In this document: piece by piece, positions 8,326 to 17,071 of the stretch | Layout of the letters: the number at the start of each line of letters is the position of its first letter | Position numbering within the stretch: position 1 is the stretch's first letter | Source: Prochlorococcus sp. AG-402-N10 | GTDB taxonomy: Bacteria; Cyanobacteriota; Cyanobacteriia; PCC-6307; Cyanobiaceae | Assembly: GCA_003216465.1 (NCBI GenBank) | Contig: QCIU01000005.1 | Location: forward strand, 1 to 64,000 | Length of the DNA: 64,000 bases | Direction of reading: 5' to 3' | Notes under the pieces: generated by a model | Seen by the model: the letters and a program-made list of their open reading frames with translations, nothing else | What the model was told of the DNA's origin: nothing | The model's database searches: none | Program-made: the position numbers and the translations under genes

Positions 8326-10623
8326 ATGGGTAGTATTCAAATAAGTATCGATGGCATGAAATGTGGAGGATGTGTCAACACGGTAGAAAATATATTAAAA
8401 AATTCTGAAGGTATAGAAAATGTCTCTGTTAATTTGCTTACTGAAAGTGCCTATTTTGACATTAATAATACTTATTTAAATATTGATGTAGTTCTAGAAG
8501 ACCTTAAAGAAAATGGATTTCCCTCGAAGATTTACGTAAATGACTTTTCAAAAAAAGTCAATAAAGCCGAATTAGAAAAAAAAAAGGCTTGGATTGATGA
8601 ATGGAAAAAACTTAATTTTGCCCTTTTACTTTTATTATTTTCAGGTTTAGGACATTTAGCAGAGGGAGGTTACCTAAATTTACCAATTTTAGGAAATTTA
8701 TTATTTCACGCAGTATTGGCTACCTTAGCATTATTGTTTCCAGGAAGGAAAATAATAATAAAAGGATTTCAGTCATTTATAAAAAATAGACCCGATATGG
8801 ATTCTTTAGTTGCTCTCGGAGTGACAAGTGCATATACAACTAGTTTATTATCACTAGTATTTCCCTCAACAGGTTTCCCTTGTTTTTTTAATGAACCCGT
8901 AATGCTTCTAGGGTTCATACTGATTGGACGTTTTTTAGAAGAAAGAGCAAGATATCAAACGGGTTCTTCTATTGGAGAATTACTAGATCTCCAGCCAGAA
9001 ATGGCAAATATCTATATAGGAAATAATGAAGTTAAATCCGTAAGAGTAAAATCTTTAAAAATAGGAGATGAAATACAAGTATTAGCTGGAGATAGGGTTC
9101 CAGCTGATTGCATTGTTATTACAGGAAAGTCATTTATAGATGTGTCACATATTACAGGGGAATCTAAACCTATAAGTGTTTCTCGAGGTGTAAATTTACT
9201 CAATGGTTCTTTAAATCTAAATTCAACATTAAAACTAAAAGTTATAAAAGTCGGGGGAGAAACTTCCCTAGCAAAACTTGTAAATCTTATTGAATCGGTT
9301 CAAGCTAACAAACCTCCTATTCAAAGAATTGCAGATCAAATAGCAGGTAAATTTACGTATTTTGTTCTCTTACTTGCAACTTTAAGTTTCTTTTTTTGGT
9401 GGAAAGGAGCGAAACAGATTTGGCCTGATTTATTAATACACAATCATCATGGATTAATGACAAGCTCCAACCATACATTACATAATTCATTAGGTAGCAA
9501 TGCTGATAATTTTTTAAGCTTAGCCATTCAACTCTCAATTGCTGTTTTAGTAATAGCATGTCCTTGCGCATTAGGTCTTGCTACTCCCACTGTAATAACT
9601 GTTGCTTCAGGAAAGGCTGCAAAGAAAGGGGTTTTATTTAAGGGAGGAGACAAAATAGAAATGGCTTCAAAAATTAATCAAATTATTTTTGATAAAACAG
9701 GTACATTAACAAGGGGAAAGCCTCACATAATTGATTTCAAAAATAATTATGATAATTTATTTCTATTAAAAATAGCTGCAAGTTTAGAAATTCAAAGTAA
9801 GCACCCAATAGCTAATGCATTAGTTAAAGAAGCTAAAAAACAAAATCTCATTTTACTTCCAATTAAAAGTATTAATACAGAATCAGGTAGAGGTATTGAA
9901 GGAGAACTTGATTCTATTGATGGATTTATTAATATAGGAAGTATTGAATGGTTAACCAGCAAAGGAGTAATTATTGATTCTGATTCTAAAAAAGTATTAG
10001 AAACAGAAGAGAACAAACCTCATTCTGTAGTTGGGGTAAGTATTAATAATAAATTACTTGGATTGATTTTATTAGGCGATTTGCTAAGAGAGGATTCTAT
10101 TACTTCAGTTCAAAAACTAAGAAAAGATAATTACAAAATCCATATTTTAAGTGGAGATAGAAAAGAAACTGTTGTTGAATTAGCCAAAATCCTAAATTGT
10201 CCAGATGCTGAAATAAAATGGGATCTTCTTCCTGAAATGAAGTTAAATATTATTGAAAATTTAAAAAATAATAATAAGGTTGCAATGATAGGAGATGGAA
10301 TCAATGATGCGCCTGCTTTAGCATCTTCAAACTTAGGAATAGCTGTAGGCTCTGGCACTCAGATTGCTAAAGCTAATGCAGATGTATTGTTAATGGGTGA
10401 TCAACTGAATGGATTACCTTATGCATTTAGTCTCTCAAAAAGAGCAATAAGAAAAATTAAACAAAATCTTATATGGGCTTTTGGTTATAACTTAATTGCA
10501 ATTCCAATAGCAGCTGGGATTTTATTGCCTAAATATGGAATTCTTCTTACACCCTCAATAGCTGCATTATTAATGGCCACAAGCTCAATTACAGTTGTAA
10601 TTAATGCATTATCTTTAGACTAA
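8326..10623 (+). CDS. Copper-transporting P-type ATPase (CopA/CtaA/PacS type)
   Basis: P1B-type ATPase, probably moving Cu(I) for plastocyanin and cytochrome oxidase or for detoxification. An N-terminal heavy-metal-associated domain has GMKCGGCV (Cys13, Cys16). The membrane CPC motif is ACPCALG (Cys412, Cys414), the phosphorylation site is DKTGT (456-460), the actuator motif is TGES (277-280), and a GDGINDAPA hinge and SKHPIA motif follow. The extramembrane loop just before the CPC helix is unusually His-rich (HNHH, NHTLH; about 366-392). The 765 residues are full length. CtaA (import to thylakoid) and PacS (thylakoid membrane) cannot be told apart by motif alone. It is directly followed by tmk. 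Confidence 0.9.
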   Translation: MGSIQISIDGMKCGGCVNTVENILKNSEGIENVSVNLLTESAYFDINNTYLNIDVVLEDLKENGFPSKIYVNDFSKKVNKAELEKKKAWIDEWKKLNFALLLLLFSGLGHLAEGGYLNLPILGNLLFHAVLATLALLFPGRKIIIKGFQSFIKNRPDMDSLVALGVTSAYTTSLLSLVFPSTGFPCFFNEPVMLLGFILIGRFLEERARYQTGSSIGELLDLQPEMANIYIGNNEVKSVRVKSLKIGDEIQVLAGDRVPADCIVITGKSFIDVSHITGESKPISVSRGVNLLNGSLNLNSTLKLKVIKVGGETSLAKLVNLIESVQANKPPIQRIADQIAGKFTYFVLLLATLSFFFWWKGAKQIWPDLLIHNHHGLMTSSNHTLHNSLGSNADNFLSLAIQLSIAVLVIACPCALGLATPTVITVASGKAAKKGVLFKGGDKIEMASKINQIIFDKTGTLTRGKPHIIDFKNNYDNLFLLKIAASLEIQSKHPIANALVKEAKKQNLILLPIKSINTESGRGIEGELDSIDGFINIGSIEWLTSKGVIIDSDSKKVLETEENKPHSVVGVSINNKLLGLILLGDLLREDSITSVQKLRKDNYKIHILSGDRKETVVELAKILNCPDAEIKWDLLPEMKLNIIENLKNNNKVAMIGDGINDAPALASSNLGIAVGSGTQIAKANADVLLMGDQLNGLPYAFSLSKRAIRKIKQNLIWAFGYNLIAIPIAAGILLPKYGILLTPSIAALLMATSSITVVINALSLD

Positions 10624-11256
10624 ATGAAAGGAAAATTTATTGTTATAGAGGGAATAGATGGTTGTGGCAAAACAACTCAAATAGATAAGATTTCTTCATG
10701 GCTTCCTAGTAGTGGACTAATGGAAAAAAATTCTAAATTAGTAAAAACTAGAGAACCTGGTGGAAGCTTATTAGGAAGAAAACTTAGAAGTTTAATTCTT
10801 GATAATAATAAGAATAATAAACCTTCTTCACTTACTGAATTATTACTTTATTCTGCTGATAGAGCAGAACATGTTTCAAAAATAATATCCCCTGCATTAG
10901 AGAACAATAACTGGGTTCTTAGTGATAGATTTTGTGACTCGACTCTTGCTTATCAAGGATATGGCAGAAATATCAATCTAGAAATAATAAAAAATATTGA
11001 ATCTATTGTATGTCAAGGGAAATACCCAGACCTTACTATTTTTTTAGAAATTTCTGCTAAGGATAGTATTCTTCGTAGAAAAAATTTAATCCCTGATAGG
11101 ATTGAATCTGAAGGTATAAAATTTTTAGAAAAAGTTAATGAAGGATTTAAGTTAATAGCTAAAGAAAAAAACTGGAAAGTAATCTCTGCTACGAAAAATA
11201 TTAATGAGATATCAAATGAAATTAAAGAAACTTTATTAAAAAATTTTCATAATTAA
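10624..11256 (+). CDS. tmk: Thymidylate kinase
   Basis: Phosphorylates dTMP to dTDP. The P-loop is GIDGCGKTT (10-18), the DR(Y/F) motif is [14 protein letters not shown], and a REPGG motif lies near residue 47. The 210 residues are the usual length. Its ATG immediately follows the ATPase stop codon (no gap) and holB starts 3 bp after its own stop, so copper ATPase, tmk and holB look like one transcript. Confidence 0.94.
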   Translation: MKGKFIVIEGIDGCGKTTQIDKISSWLPSSGLMEKNSKLVKTREPGGSLLGRKLRSLILDNNKNNKPSSLTELLLYSADRAEHVSKIISPALENNNWVLSDRFCDSTLAYQGYGRNINLEIIKNIESIVCQGKYPDLTIFLEISAKDSILRRKNLIPDRIESEGIKFLEKVNEGFKLIAKEKNWKVISATKNINEISNEIKETLLKNFHN

Positions 11257-11259
11257 ATA

Positions 11260-12246
11260 ATGATTGATCTTAAAAATGAAAATGTTTTAATTAATAGAGA
11301 GGTAAATAAACATCTAGAAAGTATTCTTAAAAGAAAAGAATTTTCTAACGGCTATATTTTCCATGGTCCTGAGGGTATAGGAAAAAAACATACAGCTATT
11401 CAATTTATTAAAGCAATTTTTCAGCAATATACGTCCGATTTAAATATTGAAGAAAAGATTATAGAAAATAATCATCCTGATTTTTTATTAATAGAGCCTA
11501 CTTATTTACTTAAAGGTAAGATTATAAATCGTTCTGAAATTGAATCTCCGAAAACGAATAAAGGAATTATCAGAATTGAGCAAATACGCAAGATAAAGAA
11601 TTTTCTAGGTCAAAAATCTATTGAATCAGAAAAAAAGATTATATTAATTATTGATTCACACTCTTTAAATGAAGCCGCATCAAATTGTCTTTTAAAAACT
11701 CTAGAAGAACCCACTAATGGGATATTTATTTTATTAACTTCTAAATTAAATTTACTTTTAGATACTATTATTTCAAGATGTCAGATTATAAGATTTAAAT
11801 CGTTTTCATCTAAAGAATTTCAGATTTTCATAAAAAATAATTTAGATTCTTCAATCTCAAATATCATTGAAAAACAAAACTTGCAAGTTTTTATTAATTC
11901 AGCAAACGGATCTCCAGGTAAAATAATAAATGATATTAAAATTTGGAAAGCATTACCTAATGAAATTAAATATAAATTAAACTTACCATTGATTGATAAT
12001 TTAGAGATATTGGAAACTGCAAAACAAATAACTGAGGAACTAGAAATTAGTGAACAAATTTTTTTAGTTAATTTTATCCAGCATAAATGGTGGAAGAAAA
12101 CTAAAAACCAAGAAATACTTAAAAAATTAGAAGATTTAAAATCACATCTAAATAATTTTATTCAACCAAGGATTGCATGGGAAGTAACATTATTAAAAAT
12201 AGCAAATGAGGATTTATTAAAGATACACAATCCTCATATTGATTAA
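11260..12246 (+). CDS. holB: DNA polymerase III delta-prime subunit (clamp loader)
   Basis: AAA+ clamp-loader subunit: GYIFHGPEGIGKKHTA at the P-loop, an IIDSHSLNEAASNCLLKTLEEP segment corresponding to Walker B and sensor regions, and SRCQIIRF. The P-loop lacks the usual Ser/Thr after Lys (GKK), which fits the non-hydrolysing delta-prime role. No Cys cluster is visible between the P-loop and the NHPDFLLIEP segment, where delta-prime proteins often have a zinc module. The tmk-holB pair is a common bacterial arrangement and supports the call. It converges on rpaA with a 3-bp gap. Confidence 0.88.
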   Translation: MIDLKNENVLINREVNKHLESILKRKEFSNGYIFHGPEGIGKKHTAIQFIKAIFQQYTSDLNIEEKIIENNHPDFLLIEPTYLLKGKIINRSEIESPKTNKGIIRIEQIRKIKNFLGQKSIESEKKIILIIDSHSLNEAASNCLLKTLEEPTNGIFILLTSKLNLLLDTIISRCQIIRFKSFSSKEFQIFIKNNLDSSISNIIEKQNLQVFINSANGSPGKIINDIKIWKALPNEIKYKLNLPLIDNLEILETAKQITEELEISEQIFLVNFIQHKWWKKTKNQEILKKLEDLKSHLNNFIQPRIAWEVTLLKIANEDLLKIHNPHID

Positions 12247-12249
12247 TTT

Positions 12250-13005
12250 TTAATTTCTAGATTCCGCAAATTCTTCATTTGCTCTATCAACTTGAGCCCC
12301 CACAGGAAGTTCTAGACAATATCCAGCACCATAAACAGTTTTTATATATATTGGCTTGCGAGGGTCAGGCTCAAGTTTAGTTCTTAGATGTCTAACATGA
12401 ACTCTTATTGTCTCAATATCATCGTCAGGCTCATAACCCCATACTTCTTTGAGAATTAGGGCAGGTGATACGGTTTGACCATGTCTTTGTAGCAAACAAT
12501 GAAGCAACTCAAACTCTAAATGAGTAAGTCTTACAGGAGATTCAAACCAGATAGCCTCAAATCTTTCAGGGACAAGTGTTAAGGGACCATAATTTAAGAT
12601 TTCTTGTTGATTTGTTGAATTTAACTGAGCCCTATTAGTTCTTCTTAACAAAGCTTTAATTCGAACGTGTAATTCTTCAAGATCAAATGGTTTTGTAATG
12701 TAATCATCAGCACCTGAATTAAATCCAGTTACTTTATCTTTTAATCCACCCAAAGCTGTAATCATCAAGATAGGTATGTTGCTAGTTCTTTCATCTCTTC
12801 TTAGTCTTTGGCATAATGTGAGACCGTCAACACTAGGAAGCATCAAATCTAAAAGTATGAGATCTGGTGAATATTGAAGGGCTAAAGCTTGCCCCTTGAT
12901 ACCATCTTCAGCTTTTTGAACGTCAAAACCAGAATGCTCAAGATGCCCAGCTACTAATTCACGCATATCACGGTCATCTTCTATTAAAAGGATTGAAATT
13001 TTCAT
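12250..13005 (-). CDS. rpaA: OmpR-family response regulator RpaA (circadian output)
   Basis: RpaA receives phosphate from SasA and carries clock output to most rhythmic genes. The receiver domain has Asp53 in [20 protein letters not shown], Thr83 and Lys105. Between the domains lies the RpaA-specific [18 protein letters not shown], and the winged helix ends with [13 protein letters not shown]. These stretches match RpaA rather than RpaB, which is encoded at 5468-6214. Length is 251 residues. A long AT-rich leader region lies upstream (13006-13356). Confidence 0.94.
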   Translation of the reverse strand: MKISILLIEDDRDMRELVAGHLEHSGFDVQKAEDGIKGQALALQYSPDLILLDLMLPSVDGLTLCQRLRRDERTSNIPILMITALGGLKDKVTGFNSGADDYITKPFDLEELHVRIKALLRRTNRAQLNSTNQQEILNYGPLTLVPERFEAIWFESPVRLTHLEFELLHCLLQRHGQTVSPALILKEVWGYEPDDDIETIRVHVRHLRTKLEPDPRKPIYIKTVYGAGYCLELPVGAQVDRANEEFAESRN

Positions 13006-13356
13006 ATTTATTGATTATTAACTTGTATTAGAATTTTGGTATTATGATTCTCTCAATAATTTGTATATTTCGCAGATTTAAAACAAAATCTCTATTATGT
13101 AAGAATATTGATAAATATCAATTATAGCAAGAGTTTATAAGGAAAAAACAGCCTTAAACAAAGATTAAACTTTATAATTTCTTTCGATTTATTTAATAAT
13201 TGCTTAATAATTTCTTGCAAATTCGTAATTTAATTTGAGAATATAGGTGGCAATATTTCAATAAAAAATCACTCAGCTAGTATTTAATTTAAAAAAATTA
13301 AAAATCTTTTTACTATAAAAATAGTTAACTTTATTTAAAAACAAATTCAATATCCA
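13006..13356. other. 351-bp AT-rich intergenic region upstream of rpaA
   Basis: There is no open frame with a credible start here on either strand. It separates the divergent rpaA (minus) and the hypothetical gene at 13357 (plus), so it must hold both promoters. The only structure seen is an inverted repeat ATTGATA-aa-TATCAAT at 13107-13122. No Yfr1-like ACTCCTCACAC motif and no hairpin plus T-run were seen. Its length is unusual for this compact window and would suit a regulated rpaA leader or an unannotated small RNA. Confidence 0.5.
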
Positions 13357-13716
13357 ATGAAAAAGAAATCTATTATTTATTCTGATTTATCTAAGAAGCA
13401 ACTTCAACATCTTAAAGAACTCTATATTCAAAAAAAAGTTGAGAGCATGACTCTTAAAGAACTTCAAGAATTTGTTTTAGAAATTATTAGCCATCAAATA
13501 AATGACACTATAGACAAAGAGGAAGAAATGGAAGCATGGCGAGAAATGTCAAGTTTTTTCAACGAGCAGTTTGAAATTATTATTCGAGAAATTCAACAAA
13601 AATATGAAGATCTTGAAAACTTGCAAAATTTTGAAGAAGATACTCAAAAACATAGATTAGAATTACTAGAAAAGAATAAGATTGAAGCTATTAAAAAAGA
13701 TATGTGGGATGATTAA
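13357..13716 (+). CDS. Hypothetical protein, alpha-helical, acidic (119 aa)
   Basis: I do not recognise the family. The protein is highly charged and predicted helical, with a basic start (MKKKSIIYSDLSKKQ) and a Glu-rich, coiled-coil-like middle (DKEEEMEAWREM and later QKYEDLENLQNFEEDTQK). It has no cysteines, no signal peptide and no membrane segment. It lies alone between the long rpaA leader and the tRNA-derived repeat at 13890, so it may belong to the variable stretch ending at tRNA-Asn. Codon use looks like the neighbours, and the frame is clean, so I take it as a real gene. Confidence 0.65.
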   Translation: MKKKSIIYSDLSKKQLQHLKELYIQKKVESMTLKELQEFVLEIISHQINDTIDKEEEMEAWREMSSFFNEQFEIIIREIQQKYEDLENLQNFEEDTQKHRLELLEKNKIEAIKKDMWDD

Positions 13717-13889
13717 TAATTATTTAATTTGCATTTAAAAAAAATTAAAATTTAAATCACAATAAATTTAAATAACACAGATATTATTTTTATTCAGAAC
13801 ATAGCTTATAAAAATTAAATTTAATATTTATTATTTAAATTAAAAAACATTGAGTTATTAAATGTGATCTTGTATTTATTATTAAATAT

Positions 13890-13903
13890 AACTCCCCGGG
13901 CGG
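13890..13903 (+). repeat. Partial copy of the tRNA-Asn 3' end (candidate att site)
   Basis: The 14 bases aactccccgggcgg are identical to bases 14850-14863, the 3' end of tRNA-Asn plus flanking bases, in the same orientation 960 bp away. Similarity stops abruptly after base 13903. A GC-rich 14-mer repeated by chance in such AT-rich DNA is unlikely. It is too short to be a functional tRNA. Confidence 0.7.
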
Positions 13904-13996
13904 TCGAGCGTTTAACAAAATATGTCTTGATATGACGCGATTTATCATGAAATATATGAAAGAAATAAGGAATAGACGAATATTTTTACGAATAAA

Positions 13997-14314
13997 TTAG
14001 TTTTTTATTTTTTTAATTTTTTCTAAATTCCATTTATCAAATATTAATTTCATTTCTCTTTCGTAGTATCTTACTTTCTTTGAGAAAGGTAGTGTTTGAA
14101 TAATTATCCCAAAGGGAAATTTAAAGAAAGAAGAAACATAAACAATATAAAACTCGATGAAGGAAGGTTTTTCAGGAAGAGGTAAATTTTTTAAATATGC
14201 CCAATCAATGCATGATTTTAGTTGCTTATCACTAGCAGCAATATTTTTTTTACATCTCCAGTAAGAGAATAGATAAATGCAAATAAAAATCGGTAAAGGA
14301 AGAAGTCGCAACAT
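13997..14314 (-). CDS. Hypothetical protein with N-terminal membrane segment (105 aa)
   Basis: The family is not recognised. The N-terminus (MLRLLPLPIFICIYLFSYWR) is a single hydrophobic helix followed by positive residues, so the protein is probably membrane-anchored or exported. A second partly hydrophobic stretch lies at about residues 56-80 (FYIVYVSSFFKFPFGIII). The C-terminus is basic and helical (KWNLEKIKKIKN). It lies inside the candidate tRNA-Asn element, divergent from the 57-residue gene at 14483. No homologue-based evidence is available, so it could be a spurious frame, but its length and hydrophobic pattern favour a gene. Confidence 0.5.
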   Translation of the reverse strand: MLRLLPLPIFICIYLFSYWRCKKNIAASDKQLKSCIDWAYLKNLPLPEKPSFIEFYIVYVSSFFKFPFGIIIQTLPFSKKVRYYEREMKLIFDKWNLEKIKKIKN

Positions 14315-14441
14315 TAAATATCAAGGATTATTTTTCTTTTCATTGATTCTATAAAATAATAGTTTAGTTTTTATGAAAATCTTGATGATACCCCAAAGAA
14401 CTTCTACTCGGGTAATAATACTCTATGAATTTTAAGTTAAT

Positions 14442-14478
14442 AGGAGGACAATATAGATATACATATAGATCTAGGAGG
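14442..14478 (+). promoter_or_regulatory. Doubled Shine-Dalgarno region
   Basis: Two perfect AGGAGG cores (14442-14447 and 14473-14478) stand 31 bp apart, with two copies of ATATAGAT between them (14451-14458 and 14463-14470). The second core lies 4 bases before the ATG at 14483. Most genes in this window have weak or no Shine-Dalgarno sequence, so this stands out. Confidence 0.55.
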
Positions 14479-14482
14479 TCTT

Positions 14483-14656
14483 ATGAAACTATTCAATGTT
14501 CTTCCAAGATACCTAACTGCATTTAATTATGCAGGTTTAAACTTGAACAAAACTCCAAAAGAATTAGAGCAATGTCATCAAGAATTCCGCAATTTTTGGG
14601 ATAAGGAATGTAGAAAACATCCGACTAATCAGAATTGTTTAATTTATTGCGACTGA
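14483..14656 (+). CDS. Small four-cysteine protein (57 aa), unknown function
   Basis: The frame runs MKLFNVLPRYLTAFNYAGL and on to a C-terminus ending in CLIYCD. Cysteines are at positions 31, 43, 52 and 56 (CHQEFRNFW, DKECRKHP, NQNCLIYCD), which could form two disulfides or bind a metal. The N-terminal 18 residues are hydrophobic but not a classical signal peptide. It is preceded by a strong AGGAGG. The ending resembles small picocyanobacterial hypothetical proteins I have seen, but I cannot name a family. It lies within the candidate tRNA-Asn element, which makes it possible cargo. Confidence 0.65.
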   Translation: MKLFNVLPRYLTAFNYAGLNLNKTPKELEQCHQEFRNFWDKECRKHPTNQNCLIYCD

Positions 14657-14800
14657 GGATAAAAACGTGAGAAATAGCAATAAAAGTGACTAAAAATCTG
14701 GACGCATATTTTTACTAAAAGACGAATACTGGACAAATAGAATTGCACTAAAATATCATTATTCGTCTAGACATTTTTCACTGAGAAGATAGTCATAGAC

Positions 14801-14827
14801 AAAAAAAGTCACCCAGAAGGTGACTTT
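14801..14827 (-). terminator. Rho-independent terminator of tRNA-Asn
   Basis: Arms AAAGTCACC (14805-14813) and GGTGACTTT (14819-14827) form a perfect 9-bp stem with a 5-base loop. Read on the minus strand, the stem is followed by a run of seven T (14807-14801). It lies 25 bp after the tRNA 3' end, the right place to end that transcript. Confidence 0.85.
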
Positions 14828-14851
14828 GAATGATTTTTCGAGACTTTAAAA

Positions 14852-14923
<72 letters not shown>

Positions 14924-14953
14924 ATATAATAAAATTTAACTCTTACATGTACC

Positions 14954-15661
14954 CTATGACAAGGGGTAAACATTATTTTTATTGAAGTTGGATGGTTTTT
15001 GCCAATCTGATAAATTCCCATCCTTCATCTCTGCAACTGCGCTAGCAAAACCTAATTCCTCAAAACGATGAGTAATCCATAAAACAGTCAGTGGGTTCTT
15101 TTTATTATTAGTAAGATCTTTTATTATTTCTAAGACTTTTAATTGACTAGAGCTATCCAATAGTGCAGTTGGCTCATCCATTAGAATGAAATTCTTATCG
15201 CTTATCAATGCACAAGCTATAGTTAAACGTTGTTTTTGCCCTCCACTCAAAGTATGAATTGGTCTTTTATCAAACCCATCTAATCCAACTTTATTTAGTA
15301 CAGTATAAATTTTACTATTAGCTTCTTTTCTACTTAATTTTAATTTTTGATTAATGTTCAGAATAAGTTCACTCCTACAGTTTGGCATTAATATTTGATG
15401 ATCAGGATTTTGAAAAACCATACCAACATTCGCAAAGCAATTTACAACTCCATTACTTGGTTTAACAAGGCCATTTATTAGTTTTAGCAACGTACTCTTT
15501 CCGCTTCCATTTTGTCCAACAATCATCCACAACCCTGACTTATTAATTGAAAAACTGCAATTATTGATTACATACTTAATTTTTCCAGGCCATGAAAAAT
15601 TGACATCTCTAAAAGTGATATTTGGTATTTTATTTCTTAAAGAATCCTCAATCTTTATCAT
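14954..15661 (-). CDS. ABC transporter ATP-binding protein (CbiO/EcfA-like)
   Basis: ATPase subunit with Walker A GQNGSGKST (49-57), Q-loop VFQNPDHQILMPNC, signature LSGGQKQR, Walker B FILMDEPTALLD and H-loop WITHRF. The FQNPDHQ form of the Q-loop is typical of energy-coupling-factor ATPases for metal or vitamin uptake. No membrane subunit lies beside it. It starts exactly where the small UPF0367-type gene ends (no gap), so the two are cotranscribed. Substrate unknown. Confidence 0.82.
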   Translation of the reverse strand: MIKIEDSLRNKIPNITFRDVNFSWPGKIKYVINNCSFSINKSGLWMIVGQNGSGKSTLLKLINGLVKPSNGVVNCFANVGMVFQNPDHQILMPNCRSELILNINQKLKLSRKEANSKIYTVLNKVGLDGFDKRPIHTLSGGQKQRLTIACALISDKNFILMDEPTALLDSSSQLKVLEIIKDLTNNKKNPLTVLWITHRFEELGFASAVAEMKDGNLSDWQKPSNFNKNNVYPLS

Positions 15662-15931
15662 TTAGTTGTCTAGAGAAAACCCTGGTCTTTTGGAACCACC
15701 AGCTACTGCAGACTTTTCATATATCTGAACAGAAATAACCTCTTTTGCAAGAACAGTGATCAATTTATCCTGAACTTTTTCGCAACTTAACTCAATTAAA
15801 GTGGGGTTTTGGTTATTGTTATTCATAAAATCTTTGATTTCATCATAGATTCTTTTAACATCCTCATAATCTTTCTTCTGAATAGAAAGGGGAAATGGAG
15901 AATATCTGAGACTTATTTCTAGAGAATACAT
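15662..15931 (-). CDS. Conserved cyanobacterial protein, UPF0367-type (89 aa)
   Basis: A small soluble protein beginning MYSLEISLRYSPFPLSIQKK and ending AVAGGSKRPGFSLDN. Sequence and length fit the UPF0367 family of cyanobacteria, as I recall it; function is unknown. It has no cysteine-based motif apart from one Cys in ELSCEKVQ and no membrane segment. The stop codon abuts the ABC ATPase start, suggesting a linked role or at least a shared transcript. Confidence 0.7.
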   Translation of the reverse strand: MYSLEISLRYSPFPLSIQKKDYEDVKRIYDEIKDFMNNNNQNPTLIELSCEKVQDKLITVLAKEVISVQIYEKSAVAGGSKRPGFSLDN

Positions 15932-16086
15932 AAAAAATTTAGATATACCTAATTATAAACAAAATATAGAACAATCTTTTCTAAGAAGTTATTTTGATAT
16001 TAAGTTCAATTAAAAAATTTTTTATAAAACATCTTTAAATGCATTTATGATGAGATTAAGCAAAGTAATTTTGTAGACATTATTTC

Positions 16087-17055
16087 ATGGAAATCGCAAA
16101 TGATATTACCTCTTTAGTTGGCAATACACCTTTAGTAAAATTAGATCGAATAAAAAAATACTGTAAATGTAACTCAGAAATAATAGCGAAACTTGAGAGT
16201 TTCAATCCATCAGCATCTGTCAAAGATCGTATCGCCTACTCAATGTTAAATTCAGCAGAAAAAGATGGTTTAATATCTCCAGGGGAAACAACCTTAATTG
16301 AAGCAACAAGTGGAAATACTGGTATAGCTTTAGCAATGGTTGCAGCAGCTAAAGGATATAGATTGATATTGACTATGCCCGATACAATGAGTATTGAAAG
16401 AAGGTCAATGCTTCGAGCATATGGAGCAGAATTACAACTTACTCCAGGCCAAGAAGGAATGAAAGGGGCCTTAGATTTAGCGAATGAATTATCTTTAAGT
16501 ATTCCAAATAGCTTTCAGTTTAATCAGTTTGAAAACCTCGCGAATCCAGATATTCATGAAAGGACAACAGCTAAAGAAATTTGGGATCAATCTAATCAAA
16601 ATATTGATGGATTAGTTACAGGAGTTGGCACTGGGGGAACTGTAACTGGATGTGCTCGATTTCTAAAAAAAGTTAATCCAAATTGCAAAATATATGCAGT
16701 CGAACCAGCAAAAAGTGCAGTAATTTCAGGAGAAAAAGCAGGCTCTCACTTAATTCAAGGTATTGGTGCAGGTTTCGTTCCGAAAGTACTTAATACCCAA
16801 TTAATAGATGAAATTATCAAGATAGATGATGATGAAGCATTCTATTACGGAAGATTACTAGCTCGATTAGAGGGCCTATTATCAGGGATTAGTAGTGGTG
16901 CTGCTTTGGCAGCAACAGTAAAAATAGGTCAAAGGAAAGGACTTTTTGATAAAAGATTAATAGTAATCCTTCCAAGCTTTGGTGAAAGATATTTATCCAC
17001 AGCAATGTTTGAATCAAATACTAATATTGAAGCTAGACAAGACGGTTATTTATAA
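16087..17055 (+). CDS. cysK: Cysteine synthase A (O-acetylserine sulfhydrylase)
   Basis: Makes cysteine from O-acetylserine and sulfide with pyridoxal phosphate. The PLP lysine is Lys46 in SASVKDR, the substrate loop is TSGNTG (74-79), and the phosphate-binding GVGTGGTVTG follows near residue 180. The 322 residues are full length. The 155 bp upstream, free of genes, carries its promoter; 16 bp downstream a DnaJ-domain gene follows on the same strand. cysH at 51096 supplies the sulfite branch. Confidence 0.95.
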   Translation: MEIANDITSLVGNTPLVKLDRIKKYCKCNSEIIAKLESFNPSASVKDRIAYSMLNSAEKDGLISPGETTLIEATSGNTGIALAMVAAAKGYRLILTMPDTMSIERRSMLRAYGAELQLTPGQEGMKGALDLANELSLSIPNSFQFNQFENLANPDIHERTTAKEIWDQSNQNIDGLVTGVGTGGTVTGCARFLKKVNPNCKIYAVEPAKSAVISGEKAGSHLIQGIGAGFVPKVLNTQLIDEIIKIDDDEAFYYGRLLARLEGLLSGISSGAALAATVKIGQRKGLFDKRLIVILPSFGERYLSTAMFESNTNIEARQDGYL

Positions 17056-17071
17056 ATAAAGCTATTTAAAT

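Noticed and set aside
13890-13960. A second tRNA gene at the tRNA-like sequence
   Set aside because: Only 14 bases match the tRNA-Asn 3' end; no D-arm or anticodon arm follows.
14425-14526. A 33-codon frame starting at 14425 as the main gene
   Set aside because: It lacks a ribosome site, ends in a random-looking tail, and overlaps the better-supported 57-residue frame. It may still be a coupling leader.
14720-14768. Inverted repeat agacgaata / tattcgtct as a terminator
   Set aside because: The 31-base loop is too long and no T-run follows; it may instead be a recombinase-type site within the candidate element.
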